This document shows, piece by piece, positions 17,687-26,899 of a stretch of DNA of 64,000 nt. The position numbers and the translations under genes are program-made. How positions within the stretch are numbered: the stretch's first letter is position 1; every line of letters begins with the position of its first letter. The stretch is from an uncultured Brevibacillus sp. (lineage in GTDB: Bacteria > Bacillota > Bacilli > Brevibacillales > Brevibacillaceae), in assembly GCF_947502445.1 (NCBI RefSeq), contig NZ_CANMZW010000006.1, positions 124,001 through 188,000 of the forward strand. The letters are read 5' to 3'. The notes below the pieces were generated by a model, which saw only the letters and a program-made list of their open reading frames with translations, ran no database searches and was not told where the DNA came from.

Positions 17687-19753
17687 ATGACGCAAAAAAT
17701 GATCTCGTTCCGTACAAAGCTAATGATCACGATCTCCTTGTTTACCATGGTGGTGGCGACGGTATTGTCTGTCATTGACTACGGTCAGCTCAAGGAAAAC
17801 ATCATCTCGGAAAAATCTGTACAGTATCAGTTGGTTGAAGATCACGTCACCAATTCGATCAAGAATGTGGACCTGGTGTACGGCGTTTTCGAAAAAGACA
17901 TGGAAAAACGCATGCAGCAAACGTTAGCCATGCTGGCGAAAACATATGAAACAAACCCTGCTATTCAATCGTGGGACTATGCCGCTCTAAAAAAGCAATA
18001 TGCCATGGACATTTTCGTTATTGATCGATCGATCAAGGTCGCCCATTCCAGTGTACAATCTGATGTTGGTCTTGATTTCAGCAATGCGGGAGTGTTTACG
18101 GATCTGCTGAAAAAGCGGATTGATGGAAATGAGTTTTCGGCGGATGGCATGGAAGTGTCGGTGAACACAGGGCAGATCAAAAAGTTTGCTTACATGCCTA
18201 CACATGACAATAAATACTTGCTGGAAGTGAGCATCAATCTGCAGGACAGCGAGCTCTTCCAGGCATTCAACTTCCTTGAGGTATCCGAGGAGATCACGAA
18301 GAAATACAGCATCGTCAAAGACATCACGGTCTATTCACACGATGGCTACGCACTCGGGAAACAGGGGAGCGATGGCAAAGCGTTGCGCGTACCTGAACAT
18401 CTGCTACCAACATTTACAGAAGCTTTTCAATCCCAGCAGATGAAAAAAATCGATCACAAAGTAGATGGACAAAATCAAACGTATCGATTTATTCCATATA
18501 AGCTAGACGAGCAATCCAATGATCTCAGTCGCTCACGTGTCATTGAAATCCAGTATAACAATTCCGAGCTGGAGCAAATGCTTGCGGATAGTCTGACGGG
18601 TGCCCTGATCAAGATGGTCATCGCAGTTGCCTTGGCGTTGGTTCTGTCTTTTGTGGTCAGCCGCTGGATTACCGGACCGATTGACAAAATGCGCAGGTTG
18701 ATTGGGAAAACATCCGATTTTGATTTGAGTGAACAAATTCAACTCGATGTTACGAAGAAAATGGATGAAATCGGCTTGATGGAGCGATCGATTCTGCTCA
18801 TGCGTGAGCATCTAAACGAGGTTGTGCAAAAGCTGGTGACGGTATCTCATGCTGTAGCTGACAATGCCCAGCAAGTGAAGCAATCTACTGATGAGGTAAG
18901 TGAGCAATCCAGAGGAACGGCAGAGGCAACGACTGTGTTGCTTTCACACATGCAGGAGACAATGGCTGCAATGGAAGAGATGAATGCCACTTTAAACGAT
19001 ATTCAAGCCGTTATTCACTCCATTTCGCTAAAAACGGTAGAGGCTGCTGCAACCTCTCAGGATGTCAGCACGCGTGCAGATCAGTTAAAAGCGAGCTCCG
19101 TGGCAGCACAGGAGACTTCCTCACAGATTTATACGGAGGTCAAGCAGCAAACGGAGATGGCGATCACGCAAACGACAGAGTCGATGGAACAGATCAATCA
19201 GCTCGTCGATGCGATCCTGCATATTTCCCAGCAGACGAACCTGTTGGCATTGAATGCAGCTATCGAAGCGGCGCGTGCCGGGGAGAGCGGAAAAGGCTTC
19301 TCTGTCGTTGCCGATGAGATTCGCAAGCTAGCTACGCAGTCTGCCGATGTAGTTACGGATATTCAGCGCATTATCGGGGGGACACAAGAAGCGGTCAAGC
19401 ATTTGGCTATCAGCTCCTCCAGTGTACTGGAGTACATCGATCGTCAGGTTCGACCTGATTACGTGAAGCTGATCGATACCTCTGAGCAATACAATCAGGA
19501 TGCCCGTCATTTCAACGTGCTGTTGACTGAATTCAGTGCGTCCTTTGAAGAGCTGAATGCGACGATCAGCAGCGTGATCATGGTGGTTGAGCAGGTGACG
19601 GATTCCATGAATCAAAGCGGGCATAGTGTAGAGGCAATTACGGAGCAATCACGGATTATTGCAGATAATAATCGTCACATGGCTACGATTTCTGAACACA
19701 ACGTCGGGTATACCGAGACACTAGAAGGAATTGTGAATCGCTTCAAGCTGTAG
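17687..19753 (+). CDS. Methyl-accepting chemotaxis protein
   Basis: 688 residues from the ATG at 17687, with GTGGAG seven bases before it. A membrane helix (about 12-30), a large extracellular dCache-like sensor (about 35-305), a second helix (about 310-330), a HAMP domain and a cytoplasmic signalling domain follow. The hairpin tip is [21 protein letters not shown], which contacts CheA and CheW. The ligand cannot be inferred. It is a single gene with its own terminator. A TTGACA lies 66 bases upstream, with TATGTT at 18 bases as a possible promoter. Confidence 0.96.
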   Translation: MTQKMISFRTKLMITISLFTMVVATVLSVIDYGQLKENIISEKSVQYQLVEDHVTNSIKNVDLVYGVFEKDMEKRMQQTLAMLAKTYETNPAIQSWDYAALKKQYAMDIFVIDRSIKVAHSSVQSDVGLDFSNAGVFTDLLKKRIDGNEFSADGMEVSVNTGQIKKFAYMPTHDNKYLLEVSINLQDSELFQAFNFLEVSEEITKKYSIVKDITVYSHDGYALGKQGSDGKALRVPEHLLPTFTEAFQSQQMKKIDHKVDGQNQTYRFIPYKLDEQSNDLSRSRVIEIQYNNSELEQMLADSLTGALIKMVIAVALALVLSFVVSRWITGPIDKMRRLIGKTSDFDLSEQIQLDVTKKMDEIGLMERSILLMREHLNEVVQKLVTVSHAVADNAQQVKQSTDEVSEQSRGTAEATTVLLSHMQETMAAMEEMNATLNDIQAVIHSISLKTVEAAATSQDVSTRADQLKASSVAAQETSSQIYTEVKQQTEMAITQTTESMEQINQLVDAILHISQQTNLLALNAAIEAARAGESGKGFSVVADEIRKLATQSADVVTDIQRIIGGTQEAVKHLAISSSSVLEYIDRQVRPDYVKLIDTSEQYNQDARHFNVLLTEFSASFEELNATISSVIMVVEQVTDSMNQSGHSVEAITEQSRIIADNNRHMATISEHNVGYTETLEGIVNRFKL

Positions 19754-19772
19754 CAGCCAAACAAATAAGGAG

Positions 19773-19814
19773 AAGGGAGACCAGACAGCTGACACACTGT
19801 CGGTCTCCCTTTAT
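19773..19814 (+). terminator. Terminator between the MCP and ECF41 sigma genes
   Basis: GGGAGACC and GGTCTCCC arms with an inner ACAG/CTGT stem, then TTTATTTATT. The genes converge here. Confidence 0.85.
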
Positions 19815-20705
19815 TTATTCATTCAGCTCGCCGATGTCCTGAACAGCCTGTAATTTATCAGGGTTTCTGATGAAAAAGAGGCGGGAAATCAGCTGTTCCT
19901 CAAAGTGCAAGAACACAACCGTATCGATTTGATCGCCCTGACAGATGGCAACCCCGACTTGATTGTTCAAGGGCAACAGCTCCACACGAAGCCCAAGTGG
20001 TAGAACGGTTTTGCGCATCAGGCCGAAAAGGAAATGGGCGATACGTTCTGCAGAGACGATTGGGTGAATTGCAGCCGATACTTTGCCGCCACCGTCTGAC
20101 AGGAGGACGGCATCTTTGGCAAGCATGCCAAGCAGTGTGTCCATTTTTCCGTGCTCAAGCGCGTCAATGAAACGACTAACCCACTGCTCCTCGATTGATT
20201 TTTCCGGGGCAAACAGAGCATGCTCCTCCACAGAGGTAATTCCGAGCTTGGCTTTCGCGCGACTAATAATTTTGCGGCAGTTCGCTTCACTTTTTCCGAC
20301 GAGCTGGGCGATTTCCTCATAGTCAAAGCCAAGTGCTTCCCGCAGGACAAATACAGCTCGCTCCGTTTCTGATAACTGCTCTAGCAAGACGAGCATGGCA
20401 TAGGAGAGCAGATCTTTTTGGATCACAGATTCAGCTGCATCGGATACAGGTGTATTGATCGGCTCAGGCAGCCACGGTCCCGTGTACAGCTCCCGCTTTT
20501 TACGGGCTGACTTCACAAGGTCGAGGCAGCGATTGGTGGTCATTTTGCACAAATAGGCTTTGGGATCTGCCATTTGCTCAAGCTGGATCTGATGTGCTTT
20601 TACGAACACATCCTGTACGATATCCTCAGCGTCCGCAGCAGAGCCAGTCATCTGGTAGGCAAGAGAGAACAGCAGTCCTTTGTAGGTCTGGTACAACAGC
20701 TCCAT
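19815..20705 (-). CDS. ECF41-group RNA polymerase sigma factor (SigJ-like)
   Basis: 296 residues from the ATG at 20705, preceded by AAGGAAGTGA. Sigma region 2 (GSAADAEDIVQDVFVKAH) and region 4 (LSETERAVFVLREALGFDYEEIA) are followed by a SnoaL-like C-terminal domain. The three signature motifs of ECF41 are all present: WLPEP between regions 2 and 4, DGGGK in the extension and NPDKL near the C-terminus. In this group the fused C-terminal domain replaces an anti-sigma factor and modulates activity. The gene 47 bases upstream on the same strand encodes the likely target oxidoreductase. Confidence 0.93.
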   Translation of the reverse strand: MELLYQTYKGLLFSLAYQMTGSAADAEDIVQDVFVKAHQIQLEQMADPKAYLCKMTTNRCLDLVKSARKKRELYTGPWLPEPINTPVSDAAESVIQKDLLSYAMLVLLEQLSETERAVFVLREALGFDYEEIAQLVGKSEANCRKIISRAKAKLGITSVEEHALFAPEKSIEEQWVSRFIDALEHGKMDTLLGMLAKDAVLLSDGGGKVSAAIHPIVSAERIAHFLFGLMRKTVLPLGLRVELLPLNNQVGVAICQGDQIDTVVFLHFEEQLISRLFFIRNPDKLQAVQDIGELNE

Positions 20706-20752
20706 CCCTGATTCACTTCCTTTTTTCGCGTAAATCAGATTTGATCTTGTTT

Positions 20753-21928
20753 TTAGTGCAGCATGCTGGCTATATTCCAGGTGTACTGACGAACTTTCCA
20801 GCCGAGCTTGCCTGTCAAAATGATATCTAGCCCCCATTTTCGTGTCCATACGATACCTTGGTCCGGCCCCAATCCGATGCAAAAGAATTCCATGAAGCTT
20901 TTGTGTGCAGGGGAGGGGGTACCATCCAGGTCAGCCACTACAACACTTCCGAGTCGCGCAGCTTGAGCCGTTGCTTCTTTGCACGTCATCCGATCGGCTT
21001 GCCCGCTGGTTGGGTCGATGATCCGGGCACAATCCCCGATACTGTAAACGCCAGGCGCACCGCTCACACGATATGATGCATCGACGATCACCTGTCCCTG
21101 CGCTGAAATAGGAACGCCGATCTGACGAAGGAGGGGATTGGGGAGGAGTCCAAGCGACCAAATGCAAAGTCCGGTTGGGAGGGTACTGCCACCAGACAGC
21201 GTCACGATCCCCCCTTGTTCCTGCAATGCTCTTTGTCCATGCAGTACGGAAACACCATAGTCGTTTAGCGCCCGCTCTAATCTACGCCCTAGTTTGGCTG
21301 GTCCATCGGGGAACAGGCGATTTTCGGTATTGATGAGGTAAACTTTTGCTGCCAAAGGATGCATTCCAAGGCGCACGGCTTCCACGCGCATGGCATAAGC
21401 CAGCTCCGCGACCGTCTCGATTCCGCTAATTCCCGCTCCCGCTACTGTAACTGTAAGCAAACGCTGGCGTTCTTCTGGATTCTGCTCTTGAGCGGCTTTT
21501 CGCATATTTGCCTGCCAGGCTTCACGGATGGCTACGGCTGATTCTACATTTGATAGCGCAATCCCTCCTTGCTCCGGCTCTGCCTGGCGGATGATACTGC
21601 CCACGGCAAGAACGAGGATGTTGTAATGAATGGCTTGTGGGCTGCCTTTTTGGTCTTGGTAGCAGAGGACTTTTTCGTCTTTTTGTATGGTAGTTGCTGT
21701 GCCTTGGATGAATTCGACACCTTCAGGAAAAATGCGGTTCAAGGGAAGCGCAATCTCAGCTTCTTTACTGACTGCTGGCTTAAACAACAAGACTTTTCGC
21801 AAATGATGGGGCTCTTTATCCAGTAAAATCATGCGAACGCTCCGACCAGCCAGTTTTTCTCGCATGGCTTTGACAGCATGTATGCCTGCATATCCTCCAC
21901 CGACTACAACACAAGTTATTTCTTTCAT
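20753..21928 (-). CDS. NAD(P)/FAD-dependent oxidoreductase, NDH-2-like
   Basis: 391 residues from the ATG at 21928 with GAGGAG ten bases ahead. An N-terminal FAD-binding motif (VVVGGGYAGIHA), a second Rossmann motif (VTVAGAGISGIETVAELA) and the C-terminal flavin segment (GVYSIGDCARI) are present. The family moves electrons from NAD(P)H to quinones or small proteins. It lacks an obvious C-terminal membrane helix. Oxidoreductases of this sort are classic neighbours and targets of ECF41 sigma factors, and an ECF41-type promoter lies in front of it. Confidence 0.9.
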   Translation of the reverse strand: MKEITCVVVGGGYAGIHAVKAMREKLAGRSVRMILLDKEPHHLRKVLLFKPAVSKEAEIALPLNRIFPEGVEFIQGTATTIQKDEKVLCYQDQKGSPQAIHYNILVLAVGSIIRQAEPEQGGIALSNVESAVAIREAWQANMRKAAQEQNPEERQRLLTVTVAGAGISGIETVAELAYAMRVEAVRLGMHPLAAKVYLINTENRLFPDGPAKLGRRLERALNDYGVSVLHGQRALQEQGGIVTLSGGSTLPTGLCIWSLGLLPNPLLRQIGVPISAQGQVIVDASYRVSGAPGVYSIGDCARIIDPTSGQADRMTCKEATAQAARLGSVVVADLDGTPSPAHKSFMEFFCIGLGPDQGIVWTRKWGLDIILTGKLGWKVRQYTWNIASMLH

Positions 21929-21960
21929 GTGGATCAGCTCCTCGCTGCAGTTTTCCTTAT

Positions 21961-21987
21961 AACGAGGGGAGGGGGAGGTTTGTGACA
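21961..21987 (-). promoter_or_regulatory. Candidate ECF41-dependent promoter
   Basis: Read on the minus strand: TGTCACA (21987-21981), exactly 16 bases, then CGTT (21964-21961). The ECF41 consensus as I recall it is TGTCACA-N16-CGTC, so only the last base differs. The start codon of the oxidoreductase lies about 33 bases downstream. Confidence 0.7.
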
Positions 21988-22051
21988 ACGTATAGGGAAG
22001 CGTCGGTTCATTGTGAAAAAAGATTCAGTTTGATAAAATTGGAAAATAGAG

Positions 22052-22408
22052 GTGGACAATATTGTCCGCGGGTGTATCGAGATTCCCGTGATAGATAGCG
22101 AAGACACATTTATTTGGAATGTGTGGGTATCGCTTAACAAAGAAAATTTTAAGCGAACATATGTAAACTGGGAAGAAGAAGGAAGAGAAAAAGAGCTGGA
22201 GCCGATGTTTGGCTGGCTGTCCACTTCTTTGTCGTGTTATCCCGATACGACTTTGCATCTGAAAACCCTCGTTTATACGAGACCTGTCGGAGTTCGTCCG
22301 TATATCGAGCTGGAATCGACGGATCATCCATTATCCATTGAGCAAAGAACGGGGATAACACGAGCGCGGGTGATTGAGATTGCGGAAGCATTGTGTCAAG
22401 GGAGTTGA
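22052..22408 (+). pseudogene. DUF2199 protein lacking its N-terminus
   Basis: 118 residues beginning at GTG within RGCIEIPVIDSEDTFIW, which in full-length DUF2199 proteins lies about 55 residues from the start. The N-terminal zinc-knuckle-like part (CxxC region) is missing and the upstream DNA does not supply it. The C-terminal part (YIELESTDHPL) is intact. It overlaps the 3' end of the convergent methyltransferase gene by 13 bases. Either a 5' deletion has killed it or a short form is made. Confidence 0.65.
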
Positions 22409-23166
22409 GATAAGGCTCTTGTTCCGATAACGATGGTAGCTTCTAGTACTTCGTCAGTTACCACTTGCGGAGTTAACCCGCTCAGTGCGAAGATTTCGAC
22501 TACAAGTGGCACCTGACGCTCACTAGTCTCGACGAACAAGTGACCACCTGGAACCAGCCAGAGCGTTGCATCGGTTGCTACTCGTCGCATAACGTCGAGT
22601 CCGTCTTTACCTCCATGAAGCGCCACGGACGCTTCATATATTCTGGCCTCTGGGGGAAGTAGCTTGATTGACTCGGTTGGTACGTAGGGTACATTAGCGA
22701 TTAGGATGTCGACACGGTTCCGCAATGTAGAGGGCAGAGGTTCATAAAGATCACCTTCATAGACGTGACCATTGGTACCAGTAATGTTCTTATGGGCGCA
22801 ACTTACTGCGACAGGGTCGATGTCAACCGCATGCAGCTCGATCCACTCAAGATTTACGGCTATCACGGCCCCTAATGCGCCCGATCCGCAACACAGGTCC
22901 ACAACTACGGACTCTGACTGTGCCAAGCTGATAGCATGGCGGACCAAAAGCTCGGTGCGTCGACGTGGGATGAAAACTCCAGCGTCCACGGTTATCCTCA
23001 GACCGCAGAACTCGGCCCAACCGAGAATGTGTTCGAGGGGAAAGCCTGCGACCCGCTTATTTACCATATCATCTAGTTCGGCAGTGGTCCGTGCTGCGGA
23101 GATAAGAATGCTGGCTTCATCTTCTGCGAAAACACAACCAGCTGCCCGAAGCTTGTTTTCGATCAT
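22396..23166 (-). CDS. PrmC-related protein N5-glutamine methyltransferase
   Basis: 256 residues of the class I SAM-dependent fold: motif I VVDLCCGSGALGAV near residue 88 and the acidic residue of motif II in HAVDID. The catalytic loop reads NVPYVP instead of the NPPY of true PrmC/HemK. That variant marks a PrmC-related family whose substrate is unproven. A release-factor-type glutamine is the family guess. AGGAG is about 16 bases from the ATG, so the start is uncertain. It shares a direction with the DJ-1 gene upstream. Confidence 0.85.
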   Translation of the reverse strand: MIENKLRAAGCVFAEDEASILISAARTTAELDDMVNKRVAGFPLEHILGWAEFCGLRITVDAGVFIPRRRTELLVRHAISLAQSESVVVDLCCGSGALGAVIAVNLEWIELHAVDIDPVAVSCAHKNITGTNGHVYEGDLYEPLPSTLRNRVDILIANVPYVPTESIKLLPPEARIYEASVALHGGKDGLDVMRRVATDATLWLVPGGHLFVETSERQVPLVVEIFALSGLTPQVVTDEVLEATIVIGTRALSQLP

Positions 23167-23225
23167 TCTACGAATAAATCATTCACTCCTATTGTGAATT
23201 TAAGGGTGACACACTCAAATAATAA

Positions 23226-23843
23226 CTACTCTATCGTGATATCGTACTCCATTATCTTGGCTGTTGCTTGAGCAGTTTCTGAACCTAGCAGTTGCTTAAC
23301 AATGTGAAATGTCATATTGATTCCTGCGGAAATCCCACCCGATGTCACAATGTTTCCTTCATCGACGAACTTGACATCCCTCTTTACAGTGACAGCCGGA
23401 AACTCATTCTCGAGTCTGTCATAGCTCGCCCAATGAGTCGTTGCTATCTTTCCGTTCAGAAGACCTGCCTTAGCCAACAGAAGAGCACCTGTACAAACAG
23501 ATGTCATTAGTTTCACACTATCCATCCGCTGCGAAATCCACTGAATGACTTTCTCGTTGTAAATCTCCTTCTCTCTGACACCAATTCCACCAGGGATCAC
23601 TAAAATATCAAAATGCGGCGCAGTGTCAAAGCTGTAATCTGGCTGCACTTTCAATCCATTACAGGCATGTACCAATTCGCCCGTCTCTGAAACTAGCTTT
23701 ACCAGAAACGGATTCGATTCAGGACTGTCCTCATGTTGGTCCGGATATGTCGTAACGGAAAACACTTCAAAGGGACCAGCAAAATCAAGTACTTCAACAT
23801 CGTCGAAGACAAATATACCTACGTTCCAATTCTTTTTCATCAT
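23226..23843 (-). CDS. DJ-1/PfpI family protein, isonitrile-hydratase-like
   Basis: 205 residues with the glutamine-amidotransferase-like fold. The nucleophilic cysteine is in TSVCTGALLLAKAGLL near residue 117, with the nearby glutamate in GPFEVFSV and the His in ATTHWASYDRL. This arrangement is that of isocyanide hydratases and of the sensor halves of GlxA-type regulators, but no DNA-binding domain is attached. AGGAG sits eight bases before the first ATG. It is followed by the PrmC-like gene on the same strand. Confidence 0.88.
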   Translation of the reverse strand: MMKKNWNVGIFVFDDVEVLDFAGPFEVFSVTTYPDQHEDSPESNPFLVKLVSETGELVHACNGLKVQPDYSFDTAPHFDILVIPGGIGVREKEIYNEKVIQWISQRMDSVKLMTSVCTGALLLAKAGLLNGKIATTHWASYDRLENEFPAVTVKRDVKFVDEGNIVTSGGISAGINMTFHIVKQLLGSETAQATAKIMEYDITIE

Positions 23844-23997
23844 GGCTCACACTCCTGTCTTCTATTATATTCCATTTTGGTGAACCGTTGTGAAATCAGC
23901 GTTTTTTATTTTTGGACATTACTTACACGCTACGATCGCCCGATTTGTCACCTACTATTTTATCATTAAGGCCAATTATTAGTTGGAGTCATAGAAA

Positions 23998-24186
23998 ATG
24001 CAGGAGCTGGTGAACCAGCCTAATCCGGTACATAGACTGGTAGATGGAAAAGGAAATGAATAGTGCCATGGATGATACGCTCAATCCAATTTAGCCGATA
24101 CCTTGGAGACGGTCACACTTGGCTTTCCGGTAAAGAAAAAAGATAGCTATAAGCTGTTGCTGAGTGGTCTGGATAGGGAAACATGA
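23998..24186 (+). pseudogene. Weak traces of a decayed small gene
   Basis: The gap 23844-24253 has no intact gene. A frame starting at 23998 runs 21 codons (MQELVNQPNPVHRLVDGKGN) to a stop. Another stretch (ADTLETVTLGFPVKKKDSYK, from 24094) is open to a stop at 24186 just before a terminator. Together they look like pieces of one broken reading frame. I do not recognise the family, and the evidence is thin. Confidence 0.25.
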
Positions 24187-24219
24187 CAAAAAGCCACTGC
24201 AAAAGAAAGTGGCTTTTTG
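24187..24219. terminator. Bidirectional terminator
   Basis: AAAAAGCCAC and GTGGCTTTTT around an A-rich loop, serving the converging transcripts. Confidence 0.85.
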
Positions 24220-24253
24220 TTTGGGGAAAACAGTAGCGACGAGACGCCTGCAT

Positions 24254-25129
24254 TTACACGCGCTCTACCGGGCAAGTCAGGCAAGTAGGACCGCCTGTAC
24301 CTTTGTAGGAAATTTCCTGACCTTCGTATTCATAGACGGTTGCACCTGCATCGACGAGAAGCTGCTTGGTAGCTGGATTTCCGGCAACAACCATGCATAC
24401 ACGAGGTGCCAGTGCCAGTACATTGCTTCCGAGATTCTCGTATTCGTGATCAGATACTTCGATCAGCTGGATACCTCTGTCGATCAGTAGCTGGCGGAAG
24501 AACACAGGCATCAGCTTGGAATAAACAACCGCGAGATCATGGTCCACCATGCTGATGACGGACATCAGATGCAAGCATTCTTCTGCGCCGCGATCATACG
24601 GAAGCGGAACGACGATGACTTCTTCGGTAAAGTCTTTCACCATGTCGGTGATTTGCGCGATTGCTGCCTGATTCGTGCGGAAGCCAAGTCCGATTGCAAG
24701 CGTTTTCTCATCGAGCCAGACAAAATCGCCGCCATCTGCGAGGGCATCACCAGTCAGTTGACCCAAGATCGGGATGTTGTTTTCTTGTAAAAAGGCTTTG
24801 TATGCTTCAGCTTCACCCTGACGAAGCTGCTTGCCTGACTTTAAAATAATGGCACCCTTGGCGGTGAACTTTACCGGGTCATGTGCATAAATCGAGTCGA
24901 GGCCGGTTTGGTCAGACTGAGGGAGGTGAAGTACATTTTCTACGTGCTCTCGCAGAATGGCTTCGAATTTTGCATATTCCTCCTGTGCTTGGTTCCAGTC
25001 GACGTTATCTGTATAGTTGAACGTTTTCCAGGATTGGTCCAAATGCTCCTGACTGATGAAGGCCTGGTTAGGGTGTTTGATGATGACGGTTTTCATCTTT
25101 TTGACCATGGATTGGCTGCCTGAGAACAT
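24254..25129 (-). CDS. Amidinotransferase-fold hydrolase, DDAH/arginine-deiminase type
   Basis: 291 residues from an ATG with AAAGGAGG five bases ahead. The guanidine-modifying fold shows an acidic segment (DGGDFVWLDEKTL), the catalytic His in EECLHLMSV and the catalytic Cys near the C-terminus in GGPTCLTCPV. Enzymes of this type cleave methylated arginines to citrulline or hydrolyse related guanidines. Two nearby cysteines make the exact nucleophile uncertain, probably the first. It is divergent from an IclR regulator gene 190 bases away, which may control it. Confidence 0.85.
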   Translation of the reverse strand: MFSGSQSMVKKMKTVIIKHPNQAFISQEHLDQSWKTFNYTDNVDWNQAQEEYAKFEAILREHVENVLHLPQSDQTGLDSIYAHDPVKFTAKGAIILKSGKQLRQGEAEAYKAFLQENNIPILGQLTGDALADGGDFVWLDEKTLAIGLGFRTNQAAIAQITDMVKDFTEEVIVVPLPYDRGAEECLHLMSVISMVDHDLAVVYSKLMPVFFRQLLIDRGIQLIEVSDHEYENLGSNVLALAPRVCMVVAGNPATKQLLVDAGATVYEYEGQEISYKGTGGPTCLTCPVERV

Positions 25130-25316
25130 AGTTGCCTCCTTTTATTCCACATTGTAGAATTATATTCATATTTCGAAATATTTTACACTTAGTTTACACA
25201 CTCTCGTTTCACACTGTCAATTGCGGAGCGTTCTTTTTTTTACGATTCACAAAATTATAGAAAATGGTTTAAGATATGGGGTATACCGGATACAGACAGA
25301 AAAAGGGGAGATGAGC

Positions 25317-26051
25317 GTGATCCAATCGTTTGATCGAGCGATGGCGATCGCGACGGCACTTTCGTCGGACGAACAAAGAAAATGGTGGACGATAAACGAT
25401 TTATCGAAAGAATGTCATCTTCCAGTGAGTACCATCTATCGGCTCCTGTACACGTTGATGAAGCACGGGCTAGTGGAACAGGATGCTGTGGGGAAGCAGT
25501 ATGCCTTGGGCGTCAAATGGATGGAGTTTGGTCTCCGTGTACTTGACCGGATCGACTATCGCAAAGTGATAAAACCGATGATTGAGGAGCTTGCCAGAGA
25601 AGTAGAAGAAAGCGTTTACTTCAGCCAGCCAAGCGGACTTGAATCTATCATCGTAGATCGCATCGACAGCCAGCACAATATTCGCGTCTATGATCAGCTC
25701 GGTTTACGTATCCCACTCAACATCGGTGCTGCCAATAAAACGATTCTAGCGAATATGCCGACCAGTGAGGCCGAGCAAATCCTGCAGCAATTAATTGAAC
25801 AAGAGCAGGTGCGGGCGTTTTTGGAAAAGCTGACGGAGATTAAGCAACAAGGCTACGCGGTGAGCTTCGGAGAGAGAACAGAGAATACAGCATCGGTGGC
25901 GGCCCCGGTACTCGATTACAATCAAAAAGTGATTGGCGCTTTGAGTATCGGGATATTGACGTATGATTTAAAAGAAGAGCGCTTGCAATTTTTAATTCAA
26001 AAAGTAAAAGAAGTTGCCCATAAAACATCGCAAAGATTAGGAAGTTACTAG
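25317..26051 (+). CDS. IclR family transcriptional regulator
   Basis: 244 residues from the GTG at 25317, six bases after AAAAGGGGAG; an ATG six bases earlier sits directly on the ribosome binding site. An N-terminal winged helix (WTINDLSKECHLPVSTIYRLL) is followed by an IclR effector domain (VYFSQPSGLESIIVDRI, AASVAAPVLDYNQKVIGALS). Such proteins bind small organic acids. The divergent DDAH-like gene is the natural candidate target. Confidence 0.92.
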   Translation: MIQSFDRAMAIATALSSDEQRKWWTINDLSKECHLPVSTIYRLLYTLMKHGLVEQDAVGKQYALGVKWMEFGLRVLDRIDYRKVIKPMIEELAREVEESVYFSQPSGLESIIVDRIDSQHNIRVYDQLGLRIPLNIGAANKTILANMPTSEAEQILQQLIEQEQVRAFLEKLTEIKQQGYAVSFGERTENTASVAAPVLDYNQKVIGALSIGILTYDLKEERLQFLIQKVKEVAHKTSQRLGSY

Positions 26052-26094
26052 TCTTTCTTCTTTAGTTCGTATGCTGGAATTTATTTTGGAATGT

Positions 26095-26126
26095 GAAAAA
26101 GAGCGGAAACTTCTCCGCTCTTTTCT
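26095..26126 (+). terminator. Terminator after the IclR gene
   Basis: AAAAGAGCGGA and TCCGCTCTTTT around a six-base loop. Confidence 0.88.
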
Positions 26127-26254
26127 GTTTGCTTGCTGGTGAATCTGATGTGGTAAAATAGAGAAAAAATGGTAGTGGGACGAAATGAGACGAATTGAGG
26201 GTACATATCATCACGTTGCGTGCCTTGAGCAAAGCGAAAGGAATGAATATATGC

Positions 26255-26803
26255 ATGAAAGAACCTTCTGAACAGCTTATTGAAATGCTTGGGCATCCGT
26301 ATAGTCCGAGGAATGTTCAAGCTTTGCTGCAATCATTCGGTGTCAAGCGAATGCCGCCCCCAAACAGCTATTTCAACGACGATATCATTTGGTCTGTGAA
26401 AACCTCGATACGCATCGATATTTATCGCGCACCAAAAATAAATCATCTGACTGGACTCAATTATACAAATCAAGATGAATGGATCATTGGCGCCATACAT
26501 TTTCTTGCGCCCGGGTCGGATGACAGAATCAAAGCACCGTTTCCCGGCAAGCTTCCAAAAGGAATCACGATGAGCTCAACACCAGATGAGTCAGTAAGAG
26601 CATATGGTCAACCTGAACTGGATGAAGAATGTGAATGGCCTGGATTTTCTGGCCGAATTTTGGCATGGCGCAAGCAGGGGATAAATATCGCAATTGAATA
26701 TGCGGACAGTGAGAGCGATAGGGTGATGAGAAGCTACACGGCCTGTTTAATTGGCTGTATAGGCGCCTGGCGAAACGATAATCCGGAGGTCTTTGCTCCC
26801 TGA
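26255..26803 (+). CDS. Hypothetical protein, 182 residues
   Basis: Starts MKEPSEQLIEMLGHPYSP from the ATG at 26255; ATGs at 26243 and possibly 26195 are in frame, and GAAAGG at 26236 does not clearly decide. No signal peptide or membrane helix. The body is beta-rich with many aromatic residues (INHLTGLNY, DEWIIGAIHF, CEWPGFSGRILAWR). The shape is reminiscent of immunity-type or LGxPY-containing cytoplasmic proteins, but I do not recognise a family with confidence. No toxin gene is adjacent. Confidence 0.7.
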   Translation: MKEPSEQLIEMLGHPYSPRNVQALLQSFGVKRMPPPNSYFNDDIIWSVKTSIRIDIYRAPKINHLTGLNYTNQDEWIIGAIHFLAPGSDDRIKAPFPGKLPKGITMSSTPDESVRAYGQPELDEECEWPGFSGRILAWRKQGINIAIEYADSESDRVMRSYTACLIGCIGAWRNDNPEVFAP

Positions 26804-26899
26804 TTGAAGGTCGACACTTTTTGATTGGACCGACGTGAAATCATTTATTCACACATGGCCTGCCATGAAGAAACTAACGAACGAAGGGGTAGAAATCAA

